Made by a program: the position numbers and the translations under genes. Source: Acidipropionibacterium virtanenii (GTDB lineage Bacteria; Actinomycetota; Actinomycetes; Propionibacteriales; Propionibacteriaceae). Taken from it: a stretch of 64,000 nucleotides of DNA. The stretch is taken from assembly GCF_003325455.1 (NCBI RefSeq), contig NZ_CP025198.1:2976001-3040000 (forward strand), read 5' to 3'. The first letter of the stretch is position 1. Every line of letters begins with the position of its first letter. The notes under the pieces were generated by a model. The model was not told the origin of the DNA and ran no database searches. It worked only from the letters and a program-made list of their open reading frames with translations. Below, one piece after another: positions 26,154 to 34,666 of this stretch.

Positions 26154-26228
26154 TAACCTCTTCGTCCCGTCCTTCGTAAGTCCGCCGTCAGCGAACACCC
26201 TGACACCCCTCACCGGTGGCGGAATCAC

Positions 26229-26280
26229 TCCCAACACGCCGTGACGGCGTCCGGCAGGGCTGAAGGACGGCGTGTCGGGA
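26229..26280. terminator. Inverted repeat 3' of the DUF-type hypothetical gene
   Basis: TCCCAACACGCCGT (26229-26242) pairs with 26267-26280 with one mismatch in 14. It sits just beyond the end of the leftward gene that stops at 26301. It shares ATCACTCCC.ACACGCCGTGA with the element at 21167-21217. Confidence 0.55.
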
Positions 26281-26300
26281 GCAAGTGCTCCCCGTCGGGA

Positions 26301-26738
26301 TCAGGCGCGTGCTGCACCGAACCCCGGCCCGCCCAGCAGCCACAGCACGGCCCCGGCGTAGGCGGTCTCGGGGTCCGGTCCGGAATGCCGGGACTCCCGT
26401 CCCACGGCCGTCGGCGTCGTCTCCTCCAGGGTCACCACCCAGCGGTCGCGCACCCTCGTCAGCGACTGGAAGGCGTCACCGAGGAAGCTCCTCAGCTGAT
26501 CCTCGCGGGGGATCCACACGATCTCCTCCTGGGCGATGGAATCCAGCGCCCACTCGGTGGTGCCGTTGAACCGCACCAGCCCGTGGCCGCCCACCCGGCC
26601 GATCTCCACCACCATCTCGGCGACCATGAAGACGTCGTCGAGCAGGCCCTCGCGAGGGATCACGAAACGGTCCCCGGGGGCGGGCACCCACTGCGGGGCG
26701 ACATCGGCCACTCTGCGTGCCAGGTCCAGGCTGATCAT
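26301..26738 (-). CDS. Conserved actinobacterial hypothetical protein
   Basis: 145 residues from the ATG at 26738 with a GGAGGAG site; the longer frame to 26795 is not needed. Small soluble protein with no signal peptide or membrane segment. The core WVPAPGDRFVIPREGLLDDVFMVAEM and FNGTTEWALDSIAQEEIVWIPREDQL matches a family common in actinobacteria that is sometimes mislabelled CpaE/pilus assembly in annotations. I see no ATPase or pilus motif supporting that name. Function unknown. A possible tiny membrane peptide gene lies upstream on the same strand. Confidence 0.75.
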   Translation of the reverse strand: MISLDLARRVADVAPQWVPAPGDRFVIPREGLLDDVFMVAEMVVEIGRVGGHGLVRFNGTTEWALDSIAQEEIVWIPREDQLRSFLGDAFQSLTRVRDRWVVTLEETTPTAVGRESRHSGPDPETAYAGAVLWLLGGPGFGAARA

Positions 26739-26849
26739 CGTCGACTCCTCCGCCTCGGGGACGTCATTGCGCGACGTCGTGCCCCATTTGAGCACCCCGG
26801 TGGGGCCGGGACCAGCGGCCGACGGTCAGCGGCTTCCAGAAGTGAGACG

Positions 26850-26939
26850 TCAACCGATGACGCCGGTCATCCCCAGCACCGCGAGAATCAGCACCACCAG
26901 CGCGACGCCCCCGCCGAACAGACCCATCGCCATCCCCAT
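26850..26939 (-). CDS. Possible 29-residue single-helix membrane peptide
   Basis: An ATG at 26939 opens a 29-codon frame, MGMAMGLFGGGVALVVLILA then VLGMTGVIG and a TGA stop. It is almost one continuous hydrophobic helix and is bounded upstream by an in-frame stop. Alternative ATGs at 26933 and 26927 exist. No convincing ribosome site is seen. Otherwise the 26739-27155 gap shows nothing clear. Confidence 0.3.
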   Translation of the reverse strand: MGMAMGLFGGGVALVVLILAVLGMTGVIG

Positions 26940-27155
26940 CCGCGAGTCCGCCGACCGTGAAGGCGGTGGTCAGATGCTGGGCGGCTCCGAAGTCGATGAA
27001 CCGCGGATCGGCGAGATCGGCGTGGGCCAGGAGCGCGAGCCCGGTTCGGGCCGCCCCCGAGCCGACGTCTAGACTGATTCGTCGGGCCTCCTCACGGGGC
27101 CCCGCCCCGGCCGGCCCCCAGCCGAGGCTGTCGAGACCACCAGGAAATGAGACCC

Positions 27156-28769
27156 ATGGCCGAGGTCAGGACCCGCGAGGTCACTGCACACACAGACACC
27201 GAGATGGCACAGGATCAGGCGAAGGTCCTGCAACGAACCCTCAGCCGGTTCGACATCGTCTTCCTCATCGTCTCGGCGGTGGTCGGGCTCGAGATGCTCG
27301 GCTCGGTCTCGGCTGAAGGCCCCCAGACCTTCACCTGGCTGGTCTTCCTCATCATCGTCTTCCTGGTGCCCTACGCCCTGATCTTCGCCGAGACCGGATC
27401 GGCCTTCGTCGGCGAGGGCGGGGTCTACCTGTGGACCCGCAAGGCCTTCGGCCGCCCGGCCGCCGCGGTGGCCTCGGCCTTCACCTGGATCACCCAGCCG
27501 GTATGGGTGGGCGGGTCGATGGCCTTCCTCAACGCCGAGGCGGCCCGCAATCATATCGCCCACTTCGCCTCCGGCTCGGCGATCGACTACATCTTCAAGC
27601 TCATCTTCATCTGGTTGACGGTGCTGGCCGCGATCCTGTCGCTCAAGAAGGCCAAATGGATCCCCACCGCCGGGGCCTTCTTCAAGATCACCTTCCTCGT
27701 GCTGTTCATCATCACCGCCGGGGTCTACGCCGCCGAGAACGGCGTCCAGACCCTCACCCTGGGCAGCTTCTCCCCCACCATGAGCGGATTCATCACCCTC
27801 ACCCCGCTGCTGATCTTCGCCTTCCTCGGCTTCGAGGGCTCCTCCAGCGCCTCGGGCGAGATGAAGAACGCCCAGCACGACGTCTCCGCCTCGGTGCTGC
27901 GCTCCTCGGCGATGGCCGGCGTCTTCTACCTCATCCCGGTGTTCACCATCCTGCTGGTGGTGCCCCGCAGCCAGATCGACGGCGTCTCCGGGCTGCTCAA
28001 CGCCGTCTCGACGGTCTTCTCGGTTTACGGGCCGGCGTCGGAGGCCATGATGGTGCTGGCCGTGGCGCTGTTCATGTGCGCCAACATCGGCCAGGGCGCG
28101 GCCTGGATGATCATGTCCGACAGGATGCAGGCGATGGCGGCGGCCGACGGCTCCTTCTTCGGCGGCTTCTTCGGAAAGTTCCACCCCACCCTGGGCACCC
28201 CGGTGCGGGTCAACCTGCTGTCGGGCGCCGTCTCGACGGCCTTCATGCTGGCCGCGATGCAGCTCACCGGCTCCAGCGCCTCGCTGTTCAACGTGGTGCT
28301 CGGCGTGGCGATCACCACCTACCTGTTCAGCTACCTGCTCATCATCCCGGCGGCCGCCAAGCTGCGGGTCCATTTCCCGGAGGCCGAGCGTCCCTTCCGG
28401 GTGCCGGGCCCGAACTGGGTGTTCGTGGGGATGTGCGCCGTCACCACCGCGCTCATCGCCTTCGGCTCCTGGGTGACTGTCTTCCCCGGCACCCTGGAGG
28501 CCCTGCTCGGGCTGCCCCATGACCTGTCCGAGGCATCCGGCGTCCCCTACGCCGCCTTCGAGGCCCTCACCCTGGGCACCATCGCCTTCATCGTCATCCT
28601 GTCGCTGGTCGGCTACCTGCGCGGCGCCAGGCTGCGCCGAGCCTTCGGATACTCGTCGAGGCCGAACCCGGTCGAGGCGGACGCCGCGGTTGCCAGCGGT
28701 GTCGCCGACAGCGCGACCGGGGATGACGTCGAGCAGATCGACGACACCGAGGAGCCGGCCAGGCTCTGA
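27156..28769 (+). CDS. APC family amino acid permease (glutamate/GABA antiporter-like)
   Basis: 537 residues from the ATG at 27156, ten bases after AGGA (an ATG at 27147 sits too close to that site). Twelve or more membrane helices; the first, LSRFDIVFLIVSAVVGLEMLG, is of the APC type. The segments FAETGSAFVGEGGVYLWTRKAFG and FAFLGFEGSSSASGEMKNAQHDV correspond to the substrate-contact regions of helices 2-3 and 6. The C terminus is a long acidic cytoplasmic tail. It resembles GadC/YjeM-like transporters; the actual amino acid is not decidable here. Confidence 0.88.
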   Translation: MAEVRTREVTAHTDTEMAQDQAKVLQRTLSRFDIVFLIVSAVVGLEMLGSVSAEGPQTFTWLVFLIIVFLVPYALIFAETGSAFVGEGGVYLWTRKAFGRPAAAVASAFTWITQPVWVGGSMAFLNAEAARNHIAHFASGSAIDYIFKLIFIWLTVLAAILSLKKAKWIPTAGAFFKITFLVLFIITAGVYAAENGVQTLTLGSFSPTMSGFITLTPLLIFAFLGFEGSSSASGEMKNAQHDVSASVLRSSAMAGVFYLIPVFTILLVVPRSQIDGVSGLLNAVSTVFSVYGPASEAMMVLAVALFMCANIGQGAAWMIMSDRMQAMAAADGSFFGGFFGKFHPTLGTPVRVNLLSGAVSTAFMLAAMQLTGSSASLFNVVLGVAITTYLFSYLLIIPAAAKLRVHFPEAERPFRVPGPNWVFVGMCAVTTALIAFGSWVTVFPGTLEALLGLPHDLSEASGVPYAAFEALTLGTIAFIVILSLVGYLRGARLRRAFGYSSRPNPVEADAAVASGVADSATGDDVEQIDDTEEPARL

Positions 28770-29155
28770 GCAGGGCGTCGAGCGGCCCTGGCCCACGAAG
28801 CCTGGGTACCAGCGTATGCCGACGGGTCGAGCGGGATCTGCGCCAGGCCGCGGCGCACGGCGTCCGCGTCGAACTCCAGCAGACTCCTGCGCTCCCGCTC
28901 CCCGGGCTCCTGTCCGAACAACGCCTCGACGAACATCCCCTCGTCCTCGGTGAGCTTCTCGCCGCGCCCGATCGCCTCCACCAGCGCCACCGCCTCACCC
29001 AGGCCGTGGACGCCGCCGCAGTCCTCCAGGGGGGAAGCCGCCCTCGCCGCCCACCAGCTCGATGTGGTCGACGTCATCCGGATCGGTGGTCAGCACGGTG
29101 AGCCGGTGCTCATGCCTCCAGCCTGCCAGACAGGCCCCGATTGCGACCCGGGTGA
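28770..29155 (-). pseudogene. Decayed pRiA4b ORF-3-like gene, frameshifted and truncated
   Basis: On the minus strand one frame reads GWRHEHRLTVL then TTDPDDVDHIELVGGEGGF. After a one-base shift at a six-C run near 29030 the next frame reads SPLEDCGGVHGLGEAV and later LLEFDADAVRRGLAQI. These follow the order of motifs in pRiA4b ORF-3-like proteins (DGWRH, then CPPEDCGG, then the FDPxA C-terminal piece). The N-terminal half is gone, replaced by the flavin reductase start. No other gene is seen between the APC permease and the flavin reductase. Confidence 0.5.
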
Positions 29156-29167
29156 CAGGCTGAGGTC

Positions 29168-29671
29168 ATGAGCATCCACTCGACCAACCCCTTCGCCGAC
29201 CCGGTCAACGAGCCCGCCCGGCAGCTGCGCGGCCGGCTGGGAGCGCGGGTCACGGTCTGGGCGGCCGGGGAACTCGACGACGACGCCGCCGGGCTGACCG
29301 TCTCCTCGATGATGGCGGTGCCCGGCGACCCCTGGCGCATCACCGGGCTGGTCAACGTCGACTCCGAGCTGGTCGAGGTGATAGCCGAGACCGGGAGGGC
29401 GGCGATCACCCTGCTCAACGGCCCCGACGAGGAGATCTCCGACACCTTCTCCGGGGCGCTGCCGTCGCTGGGCGGCCCGTTCCGCCGCGGCGACTGGGTG
29501 GACTCGCAGTGGGGGCCCCGGCTGACCGACCGCACCTGGGCAGGGATCGAGATCGAGGAGACCCGCCCCCTGGGCTGGCTCCTGCAGGTCACCGGGGCGC
29601 TGCGGCATGTCGGGATCGCCGACGACCCCGCCCCGCTGCACCACATCCGGGGCCGCTACCGCGCGCTGTGA
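29168..29671 (+). CDS. Flavin reductase-like domain protein
   Basis: 167 residues. It fits the flavin-reductase-like split beta-barrel fold: LGARVTVWAAGELDDDAAGLTVSS (the usual GLTVSS motif contacting FMN) and later GDWVDSQWGPRLTDRTWAGIEIEE. Such proteins bind FMN/FAD and reduce it with NAD(P)H for a partner oxygenase, or serve as flavoproteins of unknown substrate. It stands alone: upstream is a pseudogene remnant on the other strand, and downstream is a palindromic repeat and a convergent LuxR gene. Confidence 0.8.
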   Translation: MSIHSTNPFADPVNEPARQLRGRLGARVTVWAAGELDDDAAGLTVSSMMAVPGDPWRITGLVNVDSELVEVIAETGRAAITLLNGPDEEISDTFSGALPSLGGPFRRGDWVDSQWGPRLTDRTWAGIEIEETRPLGWLLQVTGALRHVGIADDPAPLHHIRGRYRAL

Positions 29672-29719
29672 CTCGTTCCGGCGGACACCCATCCCCGTCC
29701 TCCCGGGACCTGGATCTCG

Positions 29720-29808
29720 CTGTGTGTTGGCTTTGCGTCTCCACTTCCTGCTTTGGCCCTCTGGCAAGGGGGCCAACGTGAAGTTGGAGACGCAAAGCCA
29801 ACACACAG
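29720..29808. repeat. Palindromic repeat element, copy 2, between convergent genes
   Basis: A perfect 24-bp arm at 29720-29743 pairs with 29785-29808, with an inner TTGGCCC/GGGCCAA stem. Homologous to the element at 23129-23216. Located between the flavin reductase and the convergent LuxR gene. Confidence 0.78.
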
Positions 29809-29844
29809 CAAAGCGTGGAAGGGGTCGTCCCCTCCAGTGACAAC

Positions 29845-31419
29845 TCAGAGCAACCCCAGTTGCTCGGCCTTCCACAGGGCGTCGGCGCGCTTCGTGACGC
29901 CGAGCTTGCGGTAGATGGCGCTCACATGGGTCTTGACCGTGTTGGGCGAGGTGAATGACGCCTCGGCCACCTGCGCGATCGTCCGGCCGTCGGCCAGCAG
30001 ATTGAGCACATGCATCTCAGCGGTCGTGAGGCTCGCCGCCACCGCATCGGGTCCGTCGCGGACCGGGCCCGGCGAGGCGGGATCGACGCCGTCGATCAGA
30101 GAGGTCAGGTCGGCGAGATCCTGCGGCCCGATCCTGGCGCGCATCGCGGCGGTGAACTCGTCATCGGTGCGGTGGAAGACCGCGAAGACCTGCGCGGCCT
30201 CCTCGGACCGTCCCGCTCTCAGCAGCGCCACCGAGCGGATGAGCCGCAGCTCCCGGATGTCGCGCACCGCCTGGTCATCGCTGCGGATGCCCTGGACGGC
30301 CAACCTGGAGGCGTCCTCGTACCGCCCTGTGCGCAGACAGGCCCGGGCCACCGGCACCAGGGTTCGGGGCGGGTCTCCGGCCTTCTCGGCGAGCCGGACC
30401 GCTGTCGCGCACTCTCCCTGGGCCACCAGGGTGTTGAGGTAGGCGCGCAGCAGGATGTGCCCGCAGTAGGTGCTGTCGCTGAGCCTGTGATTGTGCGCGA
30501 ATGCAGCGGCGCGCAGCTGCTCGTGGGCGAGGACGGGATCCCCGAAGGCCAGTTCGGCGGTGTTCCGGGCCACGGCGATGAACGGCCACAGTTCCGCCTG
30601 GGCGCTCTGGGGGCCGGCCATCTCCAGGGCCGCCTCGGCCGTCGGGCGGTCGAGGCGATCGGTGGCCAGCATCGCCCTGGCGACGTACTCGCCCAGGTAG
30701 GTGAGATAGCTGTACCAGCTGGACCGGTCGGAGAACGCCTCGAGGCGGCCCAGCCACATCCGGGCCAGCTCGACGTGGCCCTCCAGAACACTGAGCATCG
30801 CGGCATTGGCGGCCGCGTTGGCCCCGGCGAAATGACGGTACGGGGGTTCGCCCATCTGACCGTAGGCGCTCGAGCAGAGACGCATCGCCCGTCCGAAATC
30901 CCCCTGCAGGGTGGCGGTGAGCCCGCGCTGCATGGTGAGCATCCCGGGTCTGCTCGACGAGCGGGGGCTCACCATCCTGCCCTGCCTGGCGAGTTCGTCC
31001 AGGCGCTGCTGGATGGCGTCCCCGGCCCGCTCGGAGGCGTCGAGATCGCCCTGGACGCGGCATCCGATCAGCAGGGCACTGCCCATCATGACGATCTCAT
31101 CGGCCGTCCCGGCACGTTTCAGGGTCTCGCCCATGAGCCCGGTCATCTGGGCGCTCATCTCCACCAGGGCGTGCTGATCCGGTTCGGTCGCCGGATGCTC
31201 GGCCAGGTGCCCGCTGAGCAGGTAGGCGTTGAGGAGATAGGGATCGGAGGCGATGACGTCGGTCGGGGCTCGCAGCAGCGTGGCGTAGGTGCTCCTGGCC
31301 TGTTCGGGGGTCAGGGCGTACCAGACTCGCATCGTCAGGTCGACGACGCGCCGCAACTCATCGTCCCCCGGGCGGGCCTGTCCACCCGTCGACTCGCCGT
31401 CGCGTCCCGCACCAACCAC
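29845..31419 (-). CDS. LuxR-type transcriptional regulator with helical repeat sensor region
   Basis: About 524 residues if the GTG at 31419 is used; ATG at 31332 would give 495, and no start has a strong ribosome site. The last 65 residues are a LuxR/GerE helix-turn-helix (LTTAEMHVLNLLADGRTIAQVAEASF then TSPNTVKTHVSAIYRKLGV). The rest is alpha-helical, TPR-like, as in the C-terminal half of MalT/LAL regulators. The AAA ATPase domain of that family is absent. A longer open frame to 31842 is a shadow of the BlaI gene. It lies 35 bp after that gene on the same strand, so the two may form an operon. Confidence 0.8.
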   Translation of the reverse strand: MVGAGRDGESTGGQARPGDDELRRVVDLTMRVWYALTPEQARSTYATLLRAPTDVIASDPYLLNAYLLSGHLAEHPATEPDQHALVEMSAQMTGLMGETLKRAGTADEIVMMGSALLIGCRVQGDLDASERAGDAIQQRLDELARQGRMVSPRSSSRPGMLTMQRGLTATLQGDFGRAMRLCSSAYGQMGEPPYRHFAGANAAANAAMLSVLEGHVELARMWLGRLEAFSDRSSWYSYLTYLGEYVARAMLATDRLDRPTAEAALEMAGPQSAQAELWPFIAVARNTAELAFGDPVLAHEQLRAAAFAHNHRLSDSTYCGHILLRAYLNTLVAQGECATAVRLAEKAGDPPRTLVPVARACLRTGRYEDASRLAVQGIRSDDQAVRDIRELRLIRSVALLRAGRSEEAAQVFAVFHRTDDEFTAAMRARIGPQDLADLTSLIDGVDPASPGPVRDGPDAVAASLTTAEMHVLNLLADGRTIAQVAEASFTSPNTVKTHVSAIYRKLGVTKRADALWKAEQLGLL

Positions 31420-31454
31420 GTCGTCGTACCCCCGTCTTCCACCGGCCGGACCGA

Positions 31455-31886
31455 CTACTCGGCGACCTCCTGCATCTCGTCGATCCGCCGGGCTCCGCTC
31501 CCCTCGCGGGCGGGCCGGTCTCCCAGCACGGACGCCGCCCGATCCAGGGCCGAGGCCAGGGCTCCGAGTTCGGACGGGTCGAGGGTGGGCACCAGGGCGG
31601 CGAGGACCTCGCAGCGGTCGGCGCCGGCCTCGTCGAGGACCTGTCCGAGCTCCCCGGCCATGAAGTCGGCCTTGGAGCGGGCAGGCCGGTAGATCCACGC
31701 CCGGGACTCCTGGTGACGGGCCACGACGCTCTTCTTGGCGAGCCGGTCGAGAACCGTCATCACAGTGGTGTAGGCGATCTTGCCGTCGGTCAGAAGAACC
31801 TCGTGGACGTCTCGGACGGACATCGGGTCCTCCCTGCTCCACAGCACCTCCATGATGCGGTGTTCGAGATCCCCGAGTACGGCCAT
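31455..31886 (-). CDS. BlaI/MecI/CopY family repressor
   Basis: 143 residues from the ATG at 31886 (frame open to 32096 but overlapping the divergent promoter region). The winged helix is typical: GDLEHRIMEVLWSREDPMSVRDVHEVL and IAYTTVMTVLDRLAKKSVVARHQESRAWIYRP. The C-terminal dimerisation helices follow. These repressors usually sit beside a BlaR1/M56 sensor protease; none is present. Instead a LuxR gene follows and cydABDC is divergent 169 bp away. Control of the bd oxidase operon is a reasonable but untested inference. Confidence 0.88.
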   Translation of the reverse strand: MAVLGDLEHRIMEVLWSREDPMSVRDVHEVLLTDGKIAYTTVMTVLDRLAKKSVVARHQESRAWIYRPARSKADFMAGELGQVLDEAGADRCEVLAALVPTLDPSELGALASALDRAASVLGDRPAREGSGARRIDEMQEVAE

Positions 31887-31916
31887 GGAGCCAGTGTAGC
31901 CACCTGCGGCCGTTGT

Positions 31917-31933
31917 TACGACGTCACGTAGTA
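31917..31933. promoter_or_regulatory. Possible BlaI operator between blaI-type gene and cydA
   Basis: TACGACGTCACGTAGTA has 6-bp arms with one mismatch (TACGAC/GTAGTA) around GTCAC, resembling TACTAC/GTAGTA sites of actinobacterial BlaI proteins. It lies in the divergent region, 31 bp upstream of the repressor start. Confidence 0.35.
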
Positions 31934-32055
31934 CGAATGTCGGAGGGCGTCCCGGTGCGGCTGCGACGCCGCCGGCCGACACCGTCCCGGGCACGGCGTC
32001 GCGTGGACCCGTGGTCGCGTGGACTCCTACCGGTGGCAATAGTAGGTTTCGCCAT

Positions 32056-33570
32056 ATGGATGCCCAGTTGATCGCCCGATGGCAGTTCGGGATCACGACG
32101 GTCTACCACTTCCTCTTCGTGCCGATCACCATCGCCCTGTCGATGCTGGTCGCCGTGCTGCAGACGATCTGGTACAAGACCAGCAACGACGGGTACCTGA
32201 AGCTCACGAAGTTCTTCGGGAATCTCTTCCTCATCAACTTCGCCCTGGGCGTGGTCACAGGCATCGTCCAGGAGTTCCAGTTCGGCATGAACTGGTCGGA
32301 GTACTCCCGCTTCGTCGGCGACATCTTCGGCGCTCCGCTGGCTCTGGAGGCCCTGCTGGCCTTCTTCATGGAGTCCACCTTCATCGGCCTGTGGATCTTC
32401 GGCTGGGACAAGCTGCCGAAGCTGGCCCACCTGGCCTGCATGTACCTCACCGCGATCGGCACCATGGTCTCCGCGGTCTTCATCCTGGCCGCCAACTCGT
32501 GGATGCAGAACCCGGTCGGCGCGAAGTACAACCCGGTGACGCGCCGCGCCGAGCTCACCGATTTCGGCGCCCTGTTCACCAACCCGGTGTTCAAGGCCAC
32601 CATCTTCCACCAGTTGGCGGCCTCCTACATGGTCGCCGGGGCGCTGGTGGCCGCGATCGCGTTCTGGCACCTGTCGAGGGTGGCCCGCGGCCGGCGGACC
32701 TCGCAGCTCAGTGACGCCGTCGAGGTCGAGGAGGCGCGCACCTGGCGCTGGGCCACCAAGTTCGGGGCCTGGGTGCTCATCATCGCCGGCCTGGGCATCG
32801 TGGTGTCCGGCGACTACCAGGGCAAGGTGATGACCGACGCCCAGCCGATGAAGATGGCCGCAGCCGAGGGGGCCTACCAGGAGACCTCCGACTTCTCCAT
32901 CCTCACCATCGGGACCCTGGACGGCTCCGAGGAGGTCTTCGCCATCAAGGTGCCCGGCATGCTCGGCTACCTCGGCAACGGCAAGTGGGGATCGACGATC
33001 AAGGGCATCGACGACCTCAAGAACGTCAACCTCAACCAGTACACCTACCGGCGCAAGGACGGCACCCAGACCGAGCTGCAGTCCTCCTACCAGCAGGTGC
33101 TGAGGTCCCACGTCGCCAAGGACGGCGTCAAGCTGGAGCCGAACATCCCGGTGTCCTACTGGACCTTCCGGATCATGATCACCCTGGGCATGATCGCGAT
33201 CCTCGCGGGACTGGTGATGCTCGTCTGGCTGGCGAAGGACCGCAACCCCGGGCATCGGCGATGGCTCAGCGTCGTGCTGGTGCTCATCCCGCTGATGCCG
33301 TTGTTCGCGAACTCCTTCGGCTGGATCTTCACCGAGATGGGCCGCCAGCCGTGGATCGTTGCCGGCGTCCTGCCCACCCTCTCGGCGGTCTCGCCGGGGG
33401 TCTCGGCGGGCACCGTGCTCTTCTCGACCATCCTCTACACCGTCCTGTACGGCGTACTGGCGGTCGTGGAGGTCGGTCTGTTCTGGAAGTACATGAAGAA
33501 GGGCCTGCCCGACGTGGCCCAGGCCGACAGCGACCAGGACGAGGACGCACCCTTGTCCTACGCCTACTGA
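32056..33570 (+). CDS. cydA: Cytochrome bd oxidase subunit I
   Basis: 504 residues from the ATG at 32056; nearby upstream in-frame sequence is promoter. Haem ligands can be placed: His18 in WQFGITTVYHFLFVP (haem b595), His in KATIFHQLAASYM and Met in VSYWTFRIMITLGM (haem b558). The quinol-binding Q-loop is the short type seen in Gram-positives. It is the large membrane subunit of the quinol:O2 oxidoreductase, which has high oxygen affinity. First gene of a complete cydABDC operon, 13 bp before cydB. Confidence 0.96.
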   Translation: MDAQLIARWQFGITTVYHFLFVPITIALSMLVAVLQTIWYKTSNDGYLKLTKFFGNLFLINFALGVVTGIVQEFQFGMNWSEYSRFVGDIFGAPLALEALLAFFMESTFIGLWIFGWDKLPKLAHLACMYLTAIGTMVSAVFILAANSWMQNPVGAKYNPVTRRAELTDFGALFTNPVFKATIFHQLAASYMVAGALVAAIAFWHLSRVARGRRTSQLSDAVEVEEARTWRWATKFGAWVLIIAGLGIVVSGDYQGKVMTDAQPMKMAAAEGAYQETSDFSILTIGTLDGSEEVFAIKVPGMLGYLGNGKWGSTIKGIDDLKNVNLNQYTYRRKDGTQTELQSSYQQVLRSHVAKDGVKLEPNIPVSYWTFRIMITLGMIAILAGLVMLVWLAKDRNPGHRRWLSVVLVLIPLMPLFANSFGWIFTEMGRQPWIVAGVLPTLSAVSPGVSAGTVLFSTILYTVLYGVLAVVEVGLFWKYMKKGLPDVAQADSDQDEDAPLSYAY

Positions 33571-33583
33571 GGGGTGCGACGAC

Positions 33584-34660
33584 ATGTTTCCCGTTCTTGA
33601 GATCGCCCATTCCCCGCTCACCCCGCTGTGGTTCATCCTCATCTCGGTGCTGTGGATCGGATTCTTCTTCCTGGAGGGATTCGACTTCGGGGTGGCCATG
33701 CTGCTGCCCTTCATGGGCAAGGACGACCGCGACCGCCGCGTCATGGTCAACACCATCGGTCCCGTCTGGGACGGCAACGAGGTGTGGCTGATCACCGCCG
33801 GCGGCGCCATGTTCGCCGCATTCCCCGGCTGGTACGCGACGATGTTCTCCGGCCTGTACCTGCCCCTGCTGCTGGTGCTGTTCGGGCTCATCCTTCGCGG
33901 CGTCTCCTTCGAGTACCGCAGCAAGCACCCGTCCTCCCAGTGGCGCACCACCTTCGACGCGATGGCCACCATCGGCTCCTTCCTGCCGACCCTGGTGCTG
34001 GGCGTCGGATTCGCGAACTTCGTCCGCGGCATCGCCCTGGGGCCCAGCCCGACCCTCAACGGCGACGCACCGCTGGTGACGACCTCCTTCTGGGGCCTGT
34101 TCACCCCCTTCGCGCTGGTCGGCGGGATCCTCTTCGTGGTGCTCTTCTGCGCCCATGGCGCCGGATTCGTGGCGCTGAAGACCACCGGTCACATGCACCA
34201 GCGGGCCGGCCGCACGGCGTCGACACTGGGCTGGGCGGCGGCCGTCGTGATGGCCGCCTGGGCGCTCATGTTCAATCTGATGTACGCCCCCGCCGGCTCC
34301 CTCCAGCACACCCTCACCTGGGTGATCGGGATCCTGGCGGTGCTGCTCGTGGTGGTCGGCGCGCTCCTGTCGGGACGCGGTCGCGACGGCCTGGCCTTCG
34401 TGCTCAACGGGGCCGCGATCACGGCGATGATGGCGGCCATGTTCATCAAGATGTGGGGCAATATCGGCTTCCGGCCGGTCGGCGTCGACTTCGACATGTG
34501 GATCGCCTCGTCGACCCCCTACACGCTGAAGATCATGACCATCAGCACCTCGATCTTCCTGCCCCTCGTGCTGGCCTACCAGATCTGGAGCTACTGGGTC
34601 TTCCGCAAGCGCATCTCGAAGGAAGCCATCCCCTCGGACATCGCCCCGGCGTCGGCCTGA
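33584..34660 (+). CDS. cydB: Cytochrome bd oxidase subunit II
   Basis: 358 residues with about eight membrane helices. The N-terminal LWIGFFFLEGFDFGVAMLLPFMGKDD and the GPVWDGNEVWLITAGGAMFAAFPGWYA motif are diagnostic of CydB/CbdB. It pairs with CydA in the membrane. It starts 13 bp after cydA and is followed within 6 bp by cydD, so all four genes are one transcription unit. Confidence 0.96.
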   Translation: MFPVLEIAHSPLTPLWFILISVLWIGFFFLEGFDFGVAMLLPFMGKDDRDRRVMVNTIGPVWDGNEVWLITAGGAMFAAFPGWYATMFSGLYLPLLLVLFGLILRGVSFEYRSKHPSSQWRTTFDAMATIGSFLPTLVLGVGFANFVRGIALGPSPTLNGDAPLVTTSFWGLFTPFALVGGILFVVLFCAHGAGFVALKTTGHMHQRAGRTASTLGWAAAVVMAAWALMFNLMYAPAGSLQHTLTWVIGILAVLLVVVGALLSGRGRDGLAFVLNGAAITAMMAAMFIKMWGNIGFRPVGVDFDMWIASSTPYTLKIMTISTSIFLPLVLAYQIWSYWVFRKRISKEAIPSDIAPASA

Positions 34661-34666
34661 TCCCTG

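Noticed and set aside
31420-31842. Longer N terminus for the LuxR gene
   Set aside because: This stretch is the BlaI gene in another frame; the Arg/Gly/Pro-rich translation is typical shadow sequence.
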